Shown piece by piece: positions 1 through 9,024 of a stretch of 64,000 bases of DNA (positions are counted from its first letter, which is position 1; each line of letters starts with the position of its first letter). The stretch lies in contig JANQQI010000104.1 of NCBI GenBank assembly GCA_028285085.1, forward strand, positions 1 to 64,000. Reading direction: 5' to 3'. The notes below the pieces were generated by a model that saw nothing but the letters and a program-made list of their open reading frames with translations, ran no database searches and was not told where the DNA came from. The stretch is from Saprospiraceae bacterium. Its GTDB lineage: Bacteria > Bacteroidota > Bacteroidia > Chitinophagales > Saprospiraceae. The position numbers were made by a program, and so were the translations under genes.

Positions 1-1138
1 GCTGGCGAAGATTACGATCCAGGTACAGCGCAAAGAGTTCCTGCCCCAGATCATTTACGGTAGCCGCATAATCCTGATAGACCACTTTGCGGCCACAACT
101 CGCATTAATAAAAGCCCCCGGGCCACAATTATCCAGACAAACGACTGGTAAGCCGTAGGATAAGGCCTCGGCCACTACCATTCCGGCGCCCTCGTGCGAA
201 GGGAACAAAAAGAGATTGGCACTTTGGTAGATGAGTCCAAGCTGGCTCCGCTCTACCCAGGGGATAATTTCGGTAACTCCGCCGATGCCTTCCTGAGCAA
301 CCCATTCTCGGATTTGCTCTAACTCCGGCCCGCGACCCACTAATTTCAAGCGGGTTAGCGCTTGCTGATCCGGGCTAAGTTGCCGAAAAAAGGTCGCGAA
401 CGCTTTGATGGTCAAATCAAAGCCTTTGAGCGAAACGAAGCGGCCAACAGAAAGTACCGTGAATTCTTCTTGTGGGCTATGCTCCACCAGACGTGGATGC
501 TCACAACCCACCGACGGTAAGATCGTGGTTTTGAAAGTATCAAGTTGCAAAGTATCAATGACCTCCTCATTCATAGCGAAGATGTGCTTTGCCTTTCGCT
601 TAGTCAGCTTTAGCCAAGGCGAAAAGTGCCAGAACCATTGCTTGGTCCACCAGCGCAGCCGATGACGCCGTATGGCCCGCGAGCCATAAGGCACCAAAAA
701 TGGTTTGGGAATAGTTGGATGATGGCCAATCGGCCCCCAAACCAATGGCTTCCCCGTGAGCCAAAGAAAAGAAGGAGTCCAATCATTATGAAAATTCAGA
801 TTGTGCACTAAATCATACTTCCAATTTTTACTTAATATCCAAAAAGCAACCCCTATTTGCCAGAGGTAAAAATACAGTAGAGCACCACGACCGCCTTTTT
901 TCCAAAACCGTAAGTAATAAGGCAAATCAAAATAGGCGAATTGAATATTATTGGCTTCCCGAACTCTATTTTCTGACAAGTAGCGTTCAATCGCCTCCCG
1001 ATTATTCTTTCGGGTAATGGCAATTACGCGTTGGTGGGCCGCAATTTGTAAAATCATATTCCACCCCATACCGTCTTCCGATCCTTTGTAGGGATTCACC
1101 GCGTAGGCAGTTGCTAAGATGTTGTGTTTTCGTTTCAT
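1..1138 (-). CDS. GT4 family glycosyltransferase, C-terminus cut by window edge
   Basis: My own translation of the minus strand from the ATG at 1138 to base 1 is open throughout (379 codons) and reads as a GT-B glycosyltransferase of family GT4. The N-terminus has the family's AYAVNPYKGSEDG loop. Near the edge lies SHEGAGMVVAEALSYGLPVV, which holds the EX7E nucleotide-sugar motif and the following glycine/proline turn. The expected role is to transfer a sugar from an activated donor to the growing polysaccharide repeat at the inner membrane. The start overlaps the stop of the preceding acyltransferase gene by 4 nt (ATGA), so the two are probably translationally coupled. The last part of the protein lies outside the window. 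Donor and acceptor cannot be read from the sequence. Confidence 0.9.
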   Translation of the reverse strand, partial: MKRKHNILATAYAVNPYKGSEDGMGWNMILQIAAHQRVIAITRKNNREAIERYLSENRVREANNIQFAYFDLPYYLRFWKKGGRGALLYFYLWQIGVAFWILSKNWKYDLVHNLNFHNDWTPSFLWLTGKPLVWGPIGHHPTIPKPFLVPYGSRAIRRHRLRWWTKQWFWHFSPWLKLTKRKAKHIFAMNEEVIDTLQLDTFKTTILPSVGCEHPRLVEHSPQEEFTVLSVGRFVSLKGFDLTIKAFATFFRQLSPDQQALTRLKLVGRGPELEQIREWVAQEGIGGVTEIIPWVERSQLGLIYQSANLFLFPSHEGAGMVVAEALSYGLPVVCLDNCGPGAFINASCGRKVVYQDYAATVNDLGQELFALYLDRNLRQ

Positions 1139-1851
1139 GGGATCAATACTGATTCAGTTTTTTCAATGGATTTCAAAATACGGGCTGGTACACCTCCGAT
1201 GACCGTATTATCCGGAAATGAGCGATTTACGACAGCCCCGGCGGCAATGACACAGTTATTCCCAATGGTTACCCCATCGAGGATAGTGACTTTAGCACCG
1301 ATCCAACAATTTTCTCCGATTTTGATACCTTGACGGCTAACGCCCTGATGTCGAATTAAGACACCCAGTTGGTCAAAATGGTGATTCTCGGGATGACAAC
1401 TTAGATATTGTCCGATGATACAGTCTGCACCAATTTCGAGACCTCCGGCCCCGCCCAGATAAGCAAATTCACCCAACCCTACGTTATCACCAATCTTAAT
1501 GAATCCACTTACATTATTGAATGTAGTGGAGATGATTAGCCGACTATACGCACCAATTTTCACATTGTTACCTAGTTCGAGGGCTTGTTTGCCCAATGCA
1601 CTTAGATAGACGTGATCTTCCAGTTGTACCCAACGTCCAAAGCGCATATTCACAGTATTGAATAGACGCACCCCACGGCCAATGAAAATTTGGCCAGACC
1701 ATTGACCACTAAAGATCAATCGGAGTCCTCGCAGCCATGCCCAGGTTTTACTCCAAAATAGTTGTAGAATGGCCAGATTGCTAACTGCTGGATCCAAGGC
1801 AAATTTTGGATTCTTTAACCGCACTACTGTTTCAAGAAGGGCTCGAATCAT
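1135..1851 (-). CDS. Left-handed beta-helix (hexapeptide repeat) acyltransferase, WbbJ-like
   Basis: This 238-residue protein has imperfect hexapeptide repeats ([LIV]-G-x4) from about residue 80 to 225, for example IKIGDNVGLGEF, LEIGADCIIGQY, IKIGENCWIGAKV, VTIGNNCVIAAGAVV and a terminal VIGGVPARILKSI. This is the signature of the left-handed beta-helix O-acetyltransferases (CysE/LacA/WbbJ group). A histidine-rich stretch near residues 155-159 (HPENHHF) could supply the catalytic histidine. Sitting between two glycosyltransferase-operon genes, it most likely acetylates a sugar of the exopolysaccharide repeat using acetyl-CoA in the cytoplasm. It overlaps both neighbours by 4 nt. The acetyl donor is inferred from the family. 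A serine O-acetyltransferase role is less likely in this operon. Confidence 0.87.
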   Translation of the reverse strand: MIRALLETVVRLKNPKFALDPAVSNLAILQLFWSKTWAWLRGLRLIFSGQWSGQIFIGRGVRLFNTVNMRFGRWVQLEDHVYLSALGKQALELGNNVKIGAYSRLIISTTFNNVSGFIKIGDNVGLGEFAYLGGAGGLEIGADCIIGQYLSCHPENHHFDQLGVLIRHQGVSRQGIKIGENCWIGAKVTILDGVTIGNNCVIAAGAVVNRSFPDNTVIGGVPARILKSIEKTESVLIP

Positions 1852-3152
1852 AGTAGGGATTTATAGCGTTCCAAAATCTGTTTGATCGTTTCATCCTTAT
1901 CGATATTCTCAATCGTCACGTACTGCTGTTTGAGCGCTTTTCGAGCACCCAGCTCACGAAACAACTGCTTATAATCTTGGGTTAAATTTTGAATACTCTC
2001 GGGAGGTAGCTCCTGTTTGCGTTGACGAATCGTTTCGACATCTGCGTAGAGGAACAAATTAAGCTGGGGTTGATGCACAAAATGGTAGCCCAGGCGTGGA
2101 ATCTTAGGCGGCAGATCAATATTTGAGCGCTTTCCGTCGATAATAAAATCAAAATAATAGCGATCGTAAAGGACCACATAGCCCCGCCATAGATAGCGTA
2201 CCTTAACGTACAATTGCCCGATCAAATAATCACAATAATAATAGGCGAAGCGCAGTAGTGAACTCAATCGGCTTTTATTCTTGCCTTGTCGGGGTAATTT
2301 ACTCACCGAGCGTTCTTCGGCTTCCGCCTTGCCGTAGCGAAAGGCACTCAAAATGGGCAACAATGATGGCCGGTGGCGTAAAACCACAACATTCCGGCGA
2401 TACTTGTTTTCCAGAATCGACTTGGTTGCCGCCAGAATTGTACTCTTTCCTGCGCCGTCTACACCGCTGAAGGTCATAGAAAAGCCTCTTTTGAGCCAGA
2501 TATTGCCTACAATTTCTTGCAAATAACGCCAACGGTTGCGCCACCGACGCCAGGATTGGTTGATGGGCAGGCGGGCCAGACACTGCACGATTTTCCGTCG
2601 GTGGCTCGCCTGGAAAGTGGCTAAGGTGGACCAATCAGAAAATGCTAAATGGTACTTACTATTCAGATAATCCTTCAAGCGTTGCTGCAAATGCGGCGCC
2701 CGATCCGAAAAGTAATCGATATACTTTTGAGGGATACCCGCAAAATTCAGAGTATTGAATAAAAAGAGATGTTCTAGCAAGTGATGTGGACTGCACAGTT
2801 TGATGCCTTCCGTATTAGGACTAGCATAATCCAAAACCTGGGTGGCGTTCATGTACACCCATTGCTTGCGGAAAAAGCCAAAGAGAAAATCAATCTGTAA
2901 GAAATGATCATCTTGAAAAAAGAGAAACACCTGAGACATCGTCACTTTACGTTCTACACGGCATTTATCCAGATGGGGCTGGGTTTGGATCCAGCCGATG
3001 AGGTCTTCATAAAGGGTTTCGGGAATGAGGATGTCGAGATCGGAATGATCATCGAGATCATGAATCGTTGGGTCAATATGCTTGAGCAATACATACCGTT
3101 GATTTTGAAGCCAACGGAAGAGTGCTTCAATAAAAGCTTGTTTTTGTGTCAT
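1848..3152 (-). CDS. Nucleotidyltransferase-like / thymidylate-kinase-like fusion in the polysaccharide operon
   Basis: This 434-residue protein has two recognisable parts. Residues 20-110 resemble the minimal nucleotidyltransferase fold: DDHSDLDILI (35-44) fits the two-aspartate strand motif, and LQIDFLFGFF (about 85-94) supplies a third acidic residue. Residues 225-434 resemble thymidylate kinase: a P-loop GVDGAGKS (230-237), a DRYYF motif (330-334) where dTMP kinases carry DRY, and a basic lid region at about 378-384. Its length is twice that of a normal Tmk, and it is embedded in an exopolysaccharide operon with 4-nt overlaps on both sides. It is therefore unlikely to be the housekeeping tmk. 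A sugar or lipid kinase with a nucleotidyl-transfer partner domain is a plausible inference, but the substrate is unknown. Confidence 0.75.
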   Translation of the reverse strand: MTQKQAFIEALFRWLQNQRYVLLKHIDPTIHDLDDHSDLDILIPETLYEDLIGWIQTQPHLDKCRVERKVTMSQVFLFFQDDHFLQIDFLFGFFRKQWVYMNATQVLDYASPNTEGIKLCSPHHLLEHLFLFNTLNFAGIPQKYIDYFSDRAPHLQQRLKDYLNSKYHLAFSDWSTLATFQASHRRKIVQCLARLPINQSWRRWRNRWRYLQEIVGNIWLKRGFSMTFSGVDGAGKSTILAATKSILENKYRRNVVVLRHRPSLLPILSAFRYGKAEAEERSVSKLPRQGKNKSRLSSLLRFAYYYCDYLIGQLYVKVRYLWRGYVVLYDRYYFDFIIDGKRSNIDLPPKIPRLGYHFVHQPQLNLFLYADVETIRQRKQELPPESIQNLTQDYKQLFRELGARKALKQQYVTIENIDKDETIKQILERYKSLL

Positions 3153-4420
3153 GATAGTTCATTTTGCAGAACTGGCTTAACGCGTTGACTTACCTTTTTA
3201 AATGCCTCTAAGGTGAAGAGCAAAAAGACAAATTGGTAAAACATAATCGCGTAATTCGTATGACCGAAGATGCCAAACTCCGTTACGTTATTCATCATTA
3301 AAGGAAACAGCATAAAGAATGCCATCAATCGCACCCGCCACTCTTTTTCCAATAATATGGCGACTACAGTGAGTAAAATTTGCATTACACAGACGAAAGC
3401 CCCCATTAAACCTAGATTAATCAACACCTCGATGTAGGTATTATGGGCCATCGAAGCCGCGTACGAATGTTCACTTTGATATTTGTTGTAAAAAGTATTT
3501 GGGCTGATACTCATAAAACCGTAGCCGTAGATCGGACTTTTCGGAAAGGATTCATTAACTAGATCTCCCCAAAACTCCTTCCGACCAGTAAAGCTGGTCA
3601 CCTCTTCCATATCTCCATCTTTTAAAACAATAGTTTGGATGAGAATTGGAATGACAAAAAAGGCCACCACAGTAGCCCCGATGATGAGGTAATAGTTTTT
3701 GGAAAGGACCAAATAAACCCCCGACAAGACTAAAAAGCCAAAAAGAGAGGAACGCGATTGGGTCATTAATAACACCGCCAAGCAAGTTCCAATGGCAATA
3801 ATATTATACTTTGCACGCCCATGGACAAGCAGATCAATATAGCTCAGTCCAATTCCAAGTAAGGACAACAACCCAAGTTCGTTAGGATTGATAATCAAGC
3901 CGCCAAGACGAGCCACCGTCCCGCCGTGAGTCGTTCGATAGAAATTATCCGGGTCAACGAAGGCACCGATGATAAAGATGATACAAAGGATAAAAATAGC
4001 TTTATTCAAAATTGGCAAGAAGGCCGAAAAAGGACGGTCATAAGCGGCATTGTAGTAACAGATGAGTTTGTAAAATAGAAAACTAAATACCGTCGTCTCA
4101 ATCGTCATCGACAATTGCAATAAGCTAAATCCTACATTGGTCGTCCAAAACAAGGAACAGATCCCCAAAAACAGATACAGCAAATAGAAACTAAACGGCA
4201 GAATCATCTTAAAGCGTGCTCGCACGTTAGGATGCTTAGCGGTAAACTTAAACAGCATCACAATAGTGATTGCCGTAGTGACAAGACGTAAACCAATCTT
4301 AATAATCCGGGTTAAGCCCACCGATTCGGGCACATAGGAAAAATAGCTGCTGATTCTGATCGTCATCATGATCGTCAGAAATATCAACAGGTAACGTTCT
4401 ATTTTTTGTGCATCCTTCAT
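3149..4420 (-). CDS. O-antigen ligase / polysaccharide polymerase (Wzy/WaaL family) membrane protein
   Basis: This is a 423-residue polytopic protein with about ten to twelve hydrophobic segments. It carries the hallmarks of the Wzy_C/O-antigen ligase family: a conserved TQSRSSLFGF segment in the middle, and a large periplasmic loop ending in a histidine-containing AHNTYIEVLINLGLMG motif before the last membrane helices. In a Wzx/Wzy pathway such a protein joins undecaprenyl-linked repeat units in the periplasm. With the flippase and the co-polymerase encoded upstream in the same operon, polymerase is the more likely role, but ligase cannot be excluded from sequence. It overlaps the fusion-kinase gene by 4 nt and follows the glycosyltransferase gene after a 6-nt gap. 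Confidence 0.85.
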   Translation of the reverse strand: MKDAQKIERYLLIFLTIMMTIRISSYFSYVPESVGLTRIIKIGLRLVTTAITIVMLFKFTAKHPNVRARFKMILPFSFYLLYLFLGICSLFWTTNVGFSLLQLSMTIETTVFSFLFYKLICYYNAAYDRPFSAFLPILNKAIFILCIIFIIGAFVDPDNFYRTTHGGTVARLGGLIINPNELGLLSLLGIGLSYIDLLVHGRAKYNIIAIGTCLAVLLMTQSRSSLFGFLVLSGVYLVLSKNYYLIIGATVVAFFVIPILIQTIVLKDGDMEEVTSFTGRKEFWGDLVNESFPKSPIYGYGFMSISPNTFYNKYQSEHSYAASMAHNTYIEVLINLGLMGAFVCVMQILLTVVAILLEKEWRVRLMAFFMLFPLMMNNVTEFGIFGHTNYAIMFYQFVFLLFTLEAFKKVSQRVKPVLQNELS

Positions 4421-4426
4421 ATTGCG

Positions 4427-5572
4427 CTAAGCCGTCGCAGATAAGGCGTGATTCTTCGTACAGGCATAGTTATATTCCTGGTACAATTCCTCGCAAATGA
4501 CGGCCCAATCAAAGCGTTCTTCGATCATTCGCTGAGCATTTTGTCCTAAGGTATTGAAGCGATTAGCTTGATAATCTTTCTCCATGCGCAGAAGGGTTTC
4601 TGCGATGCCTTTTGGATCGTTATTTTCAATCACCCAGCCGGCTTTGAAATCCCGAATGTAAGTATCGACATTGGTATGCTTACTCACAACACACGGCAAA
4701 CCCGAAGCACAGGCCTCCAAAACCGAAGCCGGGAAGCCTTCCATGCGTGAGCTGTGAATAAAACAATCAAAAGTCTTCAGCAGGGCGAATTTTTCGTCGC
4801 CGTAGCGGGCGCCGTAGAATTTCAAATGCGGTAGTAGATTCAGCTGCTCGGCTTGCTGCTTGAGTTTAGGCATCTCTGCGCCATCGCCAATCAAATGCAG
4901 CTTGGCTCGCCCGCCCTGATCTAAAAATCCTCGGAAACCATCCAGTAGCAAATCCAGCCCTTTATGTTCCATCGCGATGCGGCCGCAATAGCCGATAGTT
5001 AGACCTTCTTCTTCGCGTGGCGCAGCCGATACCTGAGGAATGGGTGGCTGACCGTTTGGAATCAAGGCCGCTCGTTGTGGCTGTACCAATTGCTGGGCAT
5101 TATCAAGTACTGAGCGTCCCGTGGCAATCAAAACAGCTGCTTTCTGGATCAAGCGCTTTTCGAAGAGTTCAAAGTAGATTTTCTTTTTCCAGGCCCGACG
5201 CTGTAAGGCGGCGGGAGCTAGTGCACCATGTGGCGTATAGCAGTATGGAATATTGCATTTGTGGAATCGTTGTACACTTAGATAAAACTCAGGGATGAAT
5301 CCACCGTGGAGGTGGAAAACCGTAGGCCCCGTTAAGCCATCGATAGCGGCTTTGAGCTTAGTCGGTAGCTGTAATTTATTCTTTTGAGCTTGAAATAGTC
5401 GCGTACGGTAAGCACGATCTGGATAATCGTGGATAGGGTTCGGCGTGATGCCCCACAACTCAACATTATAACCCAATCGGTGCTGAGTGCTAAGCATTTC
5501 GTGTACAAGCTTGTTGACGCCGTTCATACGTTCGGGATTAGCTTTCCCCAGAACCAAGTGGATGATTTTCAT
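4427..5572 (-). CDS. GT4 family glycosyltransferase
   Basis: This is a 381-residue GT-B fold protein. The N-terminal Rossmann domain opens with a MKIIHLVLGKANPERMNGVN loop, the acceptor-side HLHGGFIPEF is at about 87-96, and PHGALAP at 114-120. The C-terminal donor domain starts at GYCGRIAMEHKGLDLLL (from 194) and holds the EX7E pair Glu278/Glu286 inside SRMEGFPASVLEACASGLPC. These are standard features of retaining GT4 enzymes, which act on the cytoplasmic face of the inner membrane in repeat-unit assembly. The gene starts 35 nt inside the upstream flippase gene, an unusually long overlap for this operon, and the coding potential supports both reading frames there. Sugar specificity is not visible. 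Confidence 0.9.
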   Translation of the reverse strand: MKIIHLVLGKANPERMNGVNKLVHEMLSTQHRLGYNVELWGITPNPIHDYPDRAYRTRLFQAQKNKLQLPTKLKAAIDGLTGPTVFHLHGGFIPEFYLSVQRFHKCNIPYCYTPHGALAPAALQRRAWKKKIYFELFEKRLIQKAAVLIATGRSVLDNAQQLVQPQRAALIPNGQPPIPQVSAAPREEEGLTIGYCGRIAMEHKGLDLLLDGFRGFLDQGGRAKLHLIGDGAEMPKLKQQAEQLNLLPHLKFYGARYGDEKFALLKTFDCFIHSSRMEGFPASVLEACASGLPCVVSKHTNVDTYIRDFKAGWVIENNDPKGIAETLLRMEKDYQANRFNTLGQNAQRMIEERFDWAVICEELYQEYNYACTKNHALSATA

Positions 5573-6821
5573 AAGCAGATTTTATTTTAACAATTGCTAC
5601 GATGTATACGACTTGGGCCAAAACTTGAGTCAGTAGCATTCCCAACAACAATCCGTTAATCCCCCAATATTCTAAGATGGGATAAGCGATCAACAAGCTG
5701 AAAATGGCGCCAACAACGTAGCCGATAAAAATAGGACGGGTCAACTCCAGAGTTCGCAGCGCAAACCGTAAAGGGTGCCCGATGTAAACGAAGAGATATA
5801 AAATACAGAAGCCCACCAAAATGTAGCTATACTGAGCGTACTCTGCGCCATACAGTAAACTAATGAGCCAAGGTGCCGTGGCCGCCATCACCATTAAGAG
5901 ACTAATGACCAATACACCAATTTGCATCGTCATTTGACGTAAGTATTGTAACAGTCCTTCCAAGCCTTCTTTGGCATAGCGTTGTGCAGCGTAAACAGGG
6001 ACAAGGTTTTCCATGGATAAGAAAAGGACGTGTACCAAGCCAACCGTGTTTTGAGCAATCCGCACGGCACCGACCGCCAAGGTCCCTAAGACCGCTCCTC
6101 CGGCAATGATGAAAAAATTACCGCAGAGCCATTGTAGTAAGGCTGTCCCCAGCAACCATTTGGAAAAATCAAAATGCCGATCAACGATTCTTTTCAAGGC
6201 CGAAAAGGTAAAGTTGGGTCGTTGAATGAGCCGAAAACTCAGGACTACAAGCACCGTATAAACCAGCAATAAAACCGAAAAGGTCTGCGATAAATCCAAA
6301 AGACTTTGTACAAAAAGCAAGCATAGACCACCAACCTGAAGCAGGAATAGTAAACTGTCCAAGATTAGAGGCCAACGTAATTTCTTTTTTACAAAACAGT
6401 ATTTTCGACTGAAATCGTAATATAAACACAAGCCAACTAGCACACTTAATTTGAGGTGCAGCAGCCAAGAAATATCAAAAAACCAATCGGTGTATTGTAT
6501 CAATCCTAATACCACAAAGCAGGTCACCCCCGCTCCGATACTGAGCAATAATTGGGCGGTGTGCAGTGCCCCTTCGTAATCTTTTTGCTCCGATGCCCGC
6601 AACTTGGGCAAAATAGACAGCATCGGCTTGGTAATTAAGGCTTGGGCGATGCTCATCGCAAACAAAATCACCATCCACAGCAAAACAAATTCTCCGTAAA
6701 TCTTCAACCCTAGAAAACGCGCCAGCAGAATCCCCGAGAGAAAGCTTGTCCCACTGACCAACGCTTGGTCAATAAAGACCAAACCGCCACTTTTGAATCG
6801 TTGTAGAATCTGTGTTAACAT
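5538..6821 (-). CDS. Polysaccharide repeat-unit flippase (Wzx/MOP superfamily)
   Basis: This is a 427-residue integral membrane protein with about twelve predicted hydrophobic helices. The N-terminal segment around residues 15-45 (DQALVSGTSFLSGILLARFL) is typical of Wzx/RfbX flippases of the MOP superfamily. Such proteins translocate undecaprenyl-diphosphate-linked oligosaccharide across the inner membrane. It lies 3 nt downstream of the Wzc-like co-polymerase gene, and its 3' end overlaps the glycosyltransferase gene by 35 nt. The assignment rests on topology, the start motif and operon context. A MATE-type transporter is the main alternative, but the surrounding Wza, Wzc and Wzy-like genes make Wzx far more likely. 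Confidence 0.88.
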   Translation of the reverse strand: MLTQILQRFKSGGLVFIDQALVSGTSFLSGILLARFLGLKIYGEFVLLWMVILFAMSIAQALITKPMLSILPKLRASEQKDYEGALHTAQLLLSIGAGVTCFVVLGLIQYTDWFFDISWLLHLKLSVLVGLCLYYDFSRKYCFVKKKLRWPLILDSLLFLLQVGGLCLLFVQSLLDLSQTFSVLLLVYTVLVVLSFRLIQRPNFTFSALKRIVDRHFDFSKWLLGTALLQWLCGNFFIIAGGAVLGTLAVGAVRIAQNTVGLVHVLFLSMENLVPVYAAQRYAKEGLEGLLQYLRQMTMQIGVLVISLLMVMAATAPWLISLLYGAEYAQYSYILVGFCILYLFVYIGHPLRFALRTLELTRPIFIGYVVGAIFSLLIAYPILEYWGINGLLLGMLLTQVLAQVVYIVAIVKIKSAYENHPLGSGES

Positions 6822-6824
6822 CTA

Positions 6825-9020
6825 TCAGTTTGTTCCATTGAGTACACAATGGATGTTTTCTAAATTATAAGCATCCAGAAAAGCCTTGTGCTTTTTCAAG
6901 CGATGCACCCTGGATTTTCCTTTCCTGAGTACCATCAAATTGAGATCACTTAAGCGCATCGCCGCCGCCGCATCAATCCGTTGACTCGTAGCCGCAGTAT
7001 CAATCAATACCACATCGTAATTATTCTTCATTTCGGAAAGCAGCAATGCGGTCTGAGGTGCGAAAAGCAAGCTGGAAGGCATCTCGTTGCCATCTTCAGC
7101 GAGGTACATGAAATCTGGTTGTGGAAAATTAGCCGAAGGAACCGGAGCATTAGTCTTTGCTTCTTCTGTCTTGGATGGTGCAAAAATATTTTTGAGGCGC
7201 GGCGTCTTGAAGTTCATATCAATCAATAAAACACGTTTGCCGTAGCTCGCCAGCAAACGTCCCAAACGCTCGGCAATGAAGGTCTTTCCTTCGTTTTGAT
7301 CACCGGAAGAGACCGTGATCATCTTACGGCCTTCAAAAAACTCGAGGTTGGCAATATTCGTGTAGAGATTCAAAACCGGATCGGAGGCATCTAAAGCGCG
7401 CTTACGCTGCTTATTCACCGTTCCAATAACGGGGAGATCCAGTTCATCGGTGATATCTTCTACCGAACGGATAGTTGCAAAAAAGAAATTGAGAATATAA
7501 ATAAGGATCAAGCTGACAATGATGGAAAGAAAAACCGCCGCTCCCGTAATCAGCGCTTTATTCGGTGAAACTGGTTTTTTAGGCACCACAGCGTAGTCGA
7601 CCACTTGGTGTAGCGGCTGATCCGCAGAGCTATTAATACTTAGCTCCATTCGCCTCTTAGTCAAGTAGTTATAGGTTTCTTCCTTGAGCATGAATTCACG
7701 TTGAAGCATCGCTAATTTTCGCTCCTTCCCGGGGTAAGATTTAAAACGCGATTGTAGCTCGTCAATACTAGCTCCAATTTCGGAGCGTTTCTCCTCGGCA
7801 TTGATTAGTTTTTTATCAATGGATTGGGTAACGAAGTCCTTTAGCTCATTGATTTTTCGATTGATTGTGCGCATTTCGAGGCTCGTCTCCGGATACTTCT
7901 TAGACAGCTCGATCTTTTCGATTTCCATATTTTTGAGCTGGAGAAAAGTGTTTTTAAACACATCATCTTTGATGGCTTCAAAATTTGGAGAGAAACCTGT
8001 AAGGCTTAAATCAGACTTCAAAAATTCATGCACATTGCGCAGTTCGATCTCTTCCAGATCGATGGCAATTTTATTGATGTCGTATTGATTGAGTTGCCGT
8101 AAAATGGATTCCGTTTCCTGCTTGGGGTTAACGATTTCGTGTTTTTTTCGGTAGCTCGCTAAGCGTCTGGAAGCGTCTGTCATTTCATCCCCAATTCGAT
8201 CCAATTCCCGATCGATAAATTCTAAAGTCTTAGAAGCTTTAGCTGTTTTATTCTCCTGATCCGTTTCAATGTACACCCGAATCAGTTCGTTGAGAAAAGC
8301 GGCAGCCTTTTCCGGCACTTCGTTTTTGTAATGGAGTTTGACAATGTAAATCTCTTTATCCACCGGTCGAACAAAGAAGTTAGATTTATCTACACCAGCT
8401 ACCAGTGTAGGTGTAGCATTAATTTTAAACTCAAAAAAATCACCTACCCGCAATGCTTCAGGCTTTTCACGAAGCAGCGTTAAGTTCGGCCGGACCCGGA
8501 GACTCAATCGATTAGAATCCGCGTAAACTTTATTGAAGGTGAGCGTGTACAGATACTGATTTTTCTCGGCATCGGCATACATGCGGAATTTTCCGTCTCC
8601 TTTATAGTATAAAAAGTAGGACTTATCGTAAAGACTGGAATCAATCATTCGATAATCCAAGATAAAAGGCGATTCACGGTAAAGCTCAATCCGTTTAACC
8701 TTTCCAACCCGATAATAAGACACATCGAAATCCAGGTTATTCAATACCTTTTCGCGGAGCGATTTGGATTTAAACAATTCCACTTCGGTTAGAAAGTTAC
8801 TACCGGTAGAAGCTGAGGTCCCATCATCAAAAAGGGTATAGTCACCTGATTCTAACTCGCGATTGTCGAGCTTGATTGAAGCCGATGCTTCGTAAATCGG
8901 TACCATATAGCGGATAGCGTATTGAGCCAGGCAAAAGGCCAATACCATGAAGGTCAACAACAAGGGAAAACCCCGAAGGACCGGAAGAATTAATATTTTG
9001 AACTCCTTTTTTAAGTTCAT
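6825..9020 (-). CDS. Wzc-type polysaccharide co-polymerase with tyrosine-kinase-like domain, no tyrosine tail
   Basis: This 731-residue protein has a cytoplasmic N-terminus, a membrane helix at about 17-38, a long periplasmic Wzz region with coiled coils (about 260-450), a PxxP-bearing stretch KKPVSPNKA before the second helix (about 488-512), and a cytoplasmic BY-kinase-like ATPase. The ATPase shows Walker A GDQNEGKT (573-580), Walker A' VLLIDMNF with Asp601, and Walker B VVLID (670-674). In Wzc proteins this module controls chain length through autophosphorylation of a C-terminal tyrosine cluster. Here the last 30 residues contain a single tyrosine, so that form of regulation is doubtful. 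The gene is 4 nt downstream of the Wza-like gene and 3 nt upstream of the flippase. Confidence 0.9.
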   Translation of the reverse strand: MNLKKEFKILILPVLRGFPLLLTFMVLAFCLAQYAIRYMVPIYEASASIKLDNRELESGDYTLFDDGTSASTGSNFLTEVELFKSKSLREKVLNNLDFDVSYYRVGKVKRIELYRESPFILDYRMIDSSLYDKSYFLYYKGDGKFRMYADAEKNQYLYTLTFNKVYADSNRLSLRVRPNLTLLREKPEALRVGDFFEFKINATPTLVAGVDKSNFFVRPVDKEIYIVKLHYKNEVPEKAAAFLNELIRVYIETDQENKTAKASKTLEFIDRELDRIGDEMTDASRRLASYRKKHEIVNPKQETESILRQLNQYDINKIAIDLEEIELRNVHEFLKSDLSLTGFSPNFEAIKDDVFKNTFLQLKNMEIEKIELSKKYPETSLEMRTINRKINELKDFVTQSIDKKLINAEEKRSEIGASIDELQSRFKSYPGKERKLAMLQREFMLKEETYNYLTKRRMELSINSSADQPLHQVVDYAVVPKKPVSPNKALITGAAVFLSIIVSLILIYILNFFFATIRSVEDITDELDLPVIGTVNKQRKRALDASDPVLNLYTNIANLEFFEGRKMITVSSGDQNEGKTFIAERLGRLLASYGKRVLLIDMNFKTPRLKNIFAPSKTEEAKTNAPVPSANFPQPDFMYLAEDGNEMPSSLLFAPQTALLLSEMKNNYDVVLIDTAATSQRIDAAAAMRLSDLNLMVLRKGKSRVHRLKKHKAFLDAYNLENIHCVLNGTN

Positions 9021-9024
9021 GGGC

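Noticed and set aside
2299..2634. 111-residue frame opposite/within the kinase-fusion gene
   Set aside because: Shadow frame of the well supported 434-residue gene; basic, low-information sequence.
1848..3152. Housekeeping thymidylate kinase (tmk)
   Set aside because: The protein is twice the Tmk length with an NTase-like N-terminus and lies inside a glycan operon.
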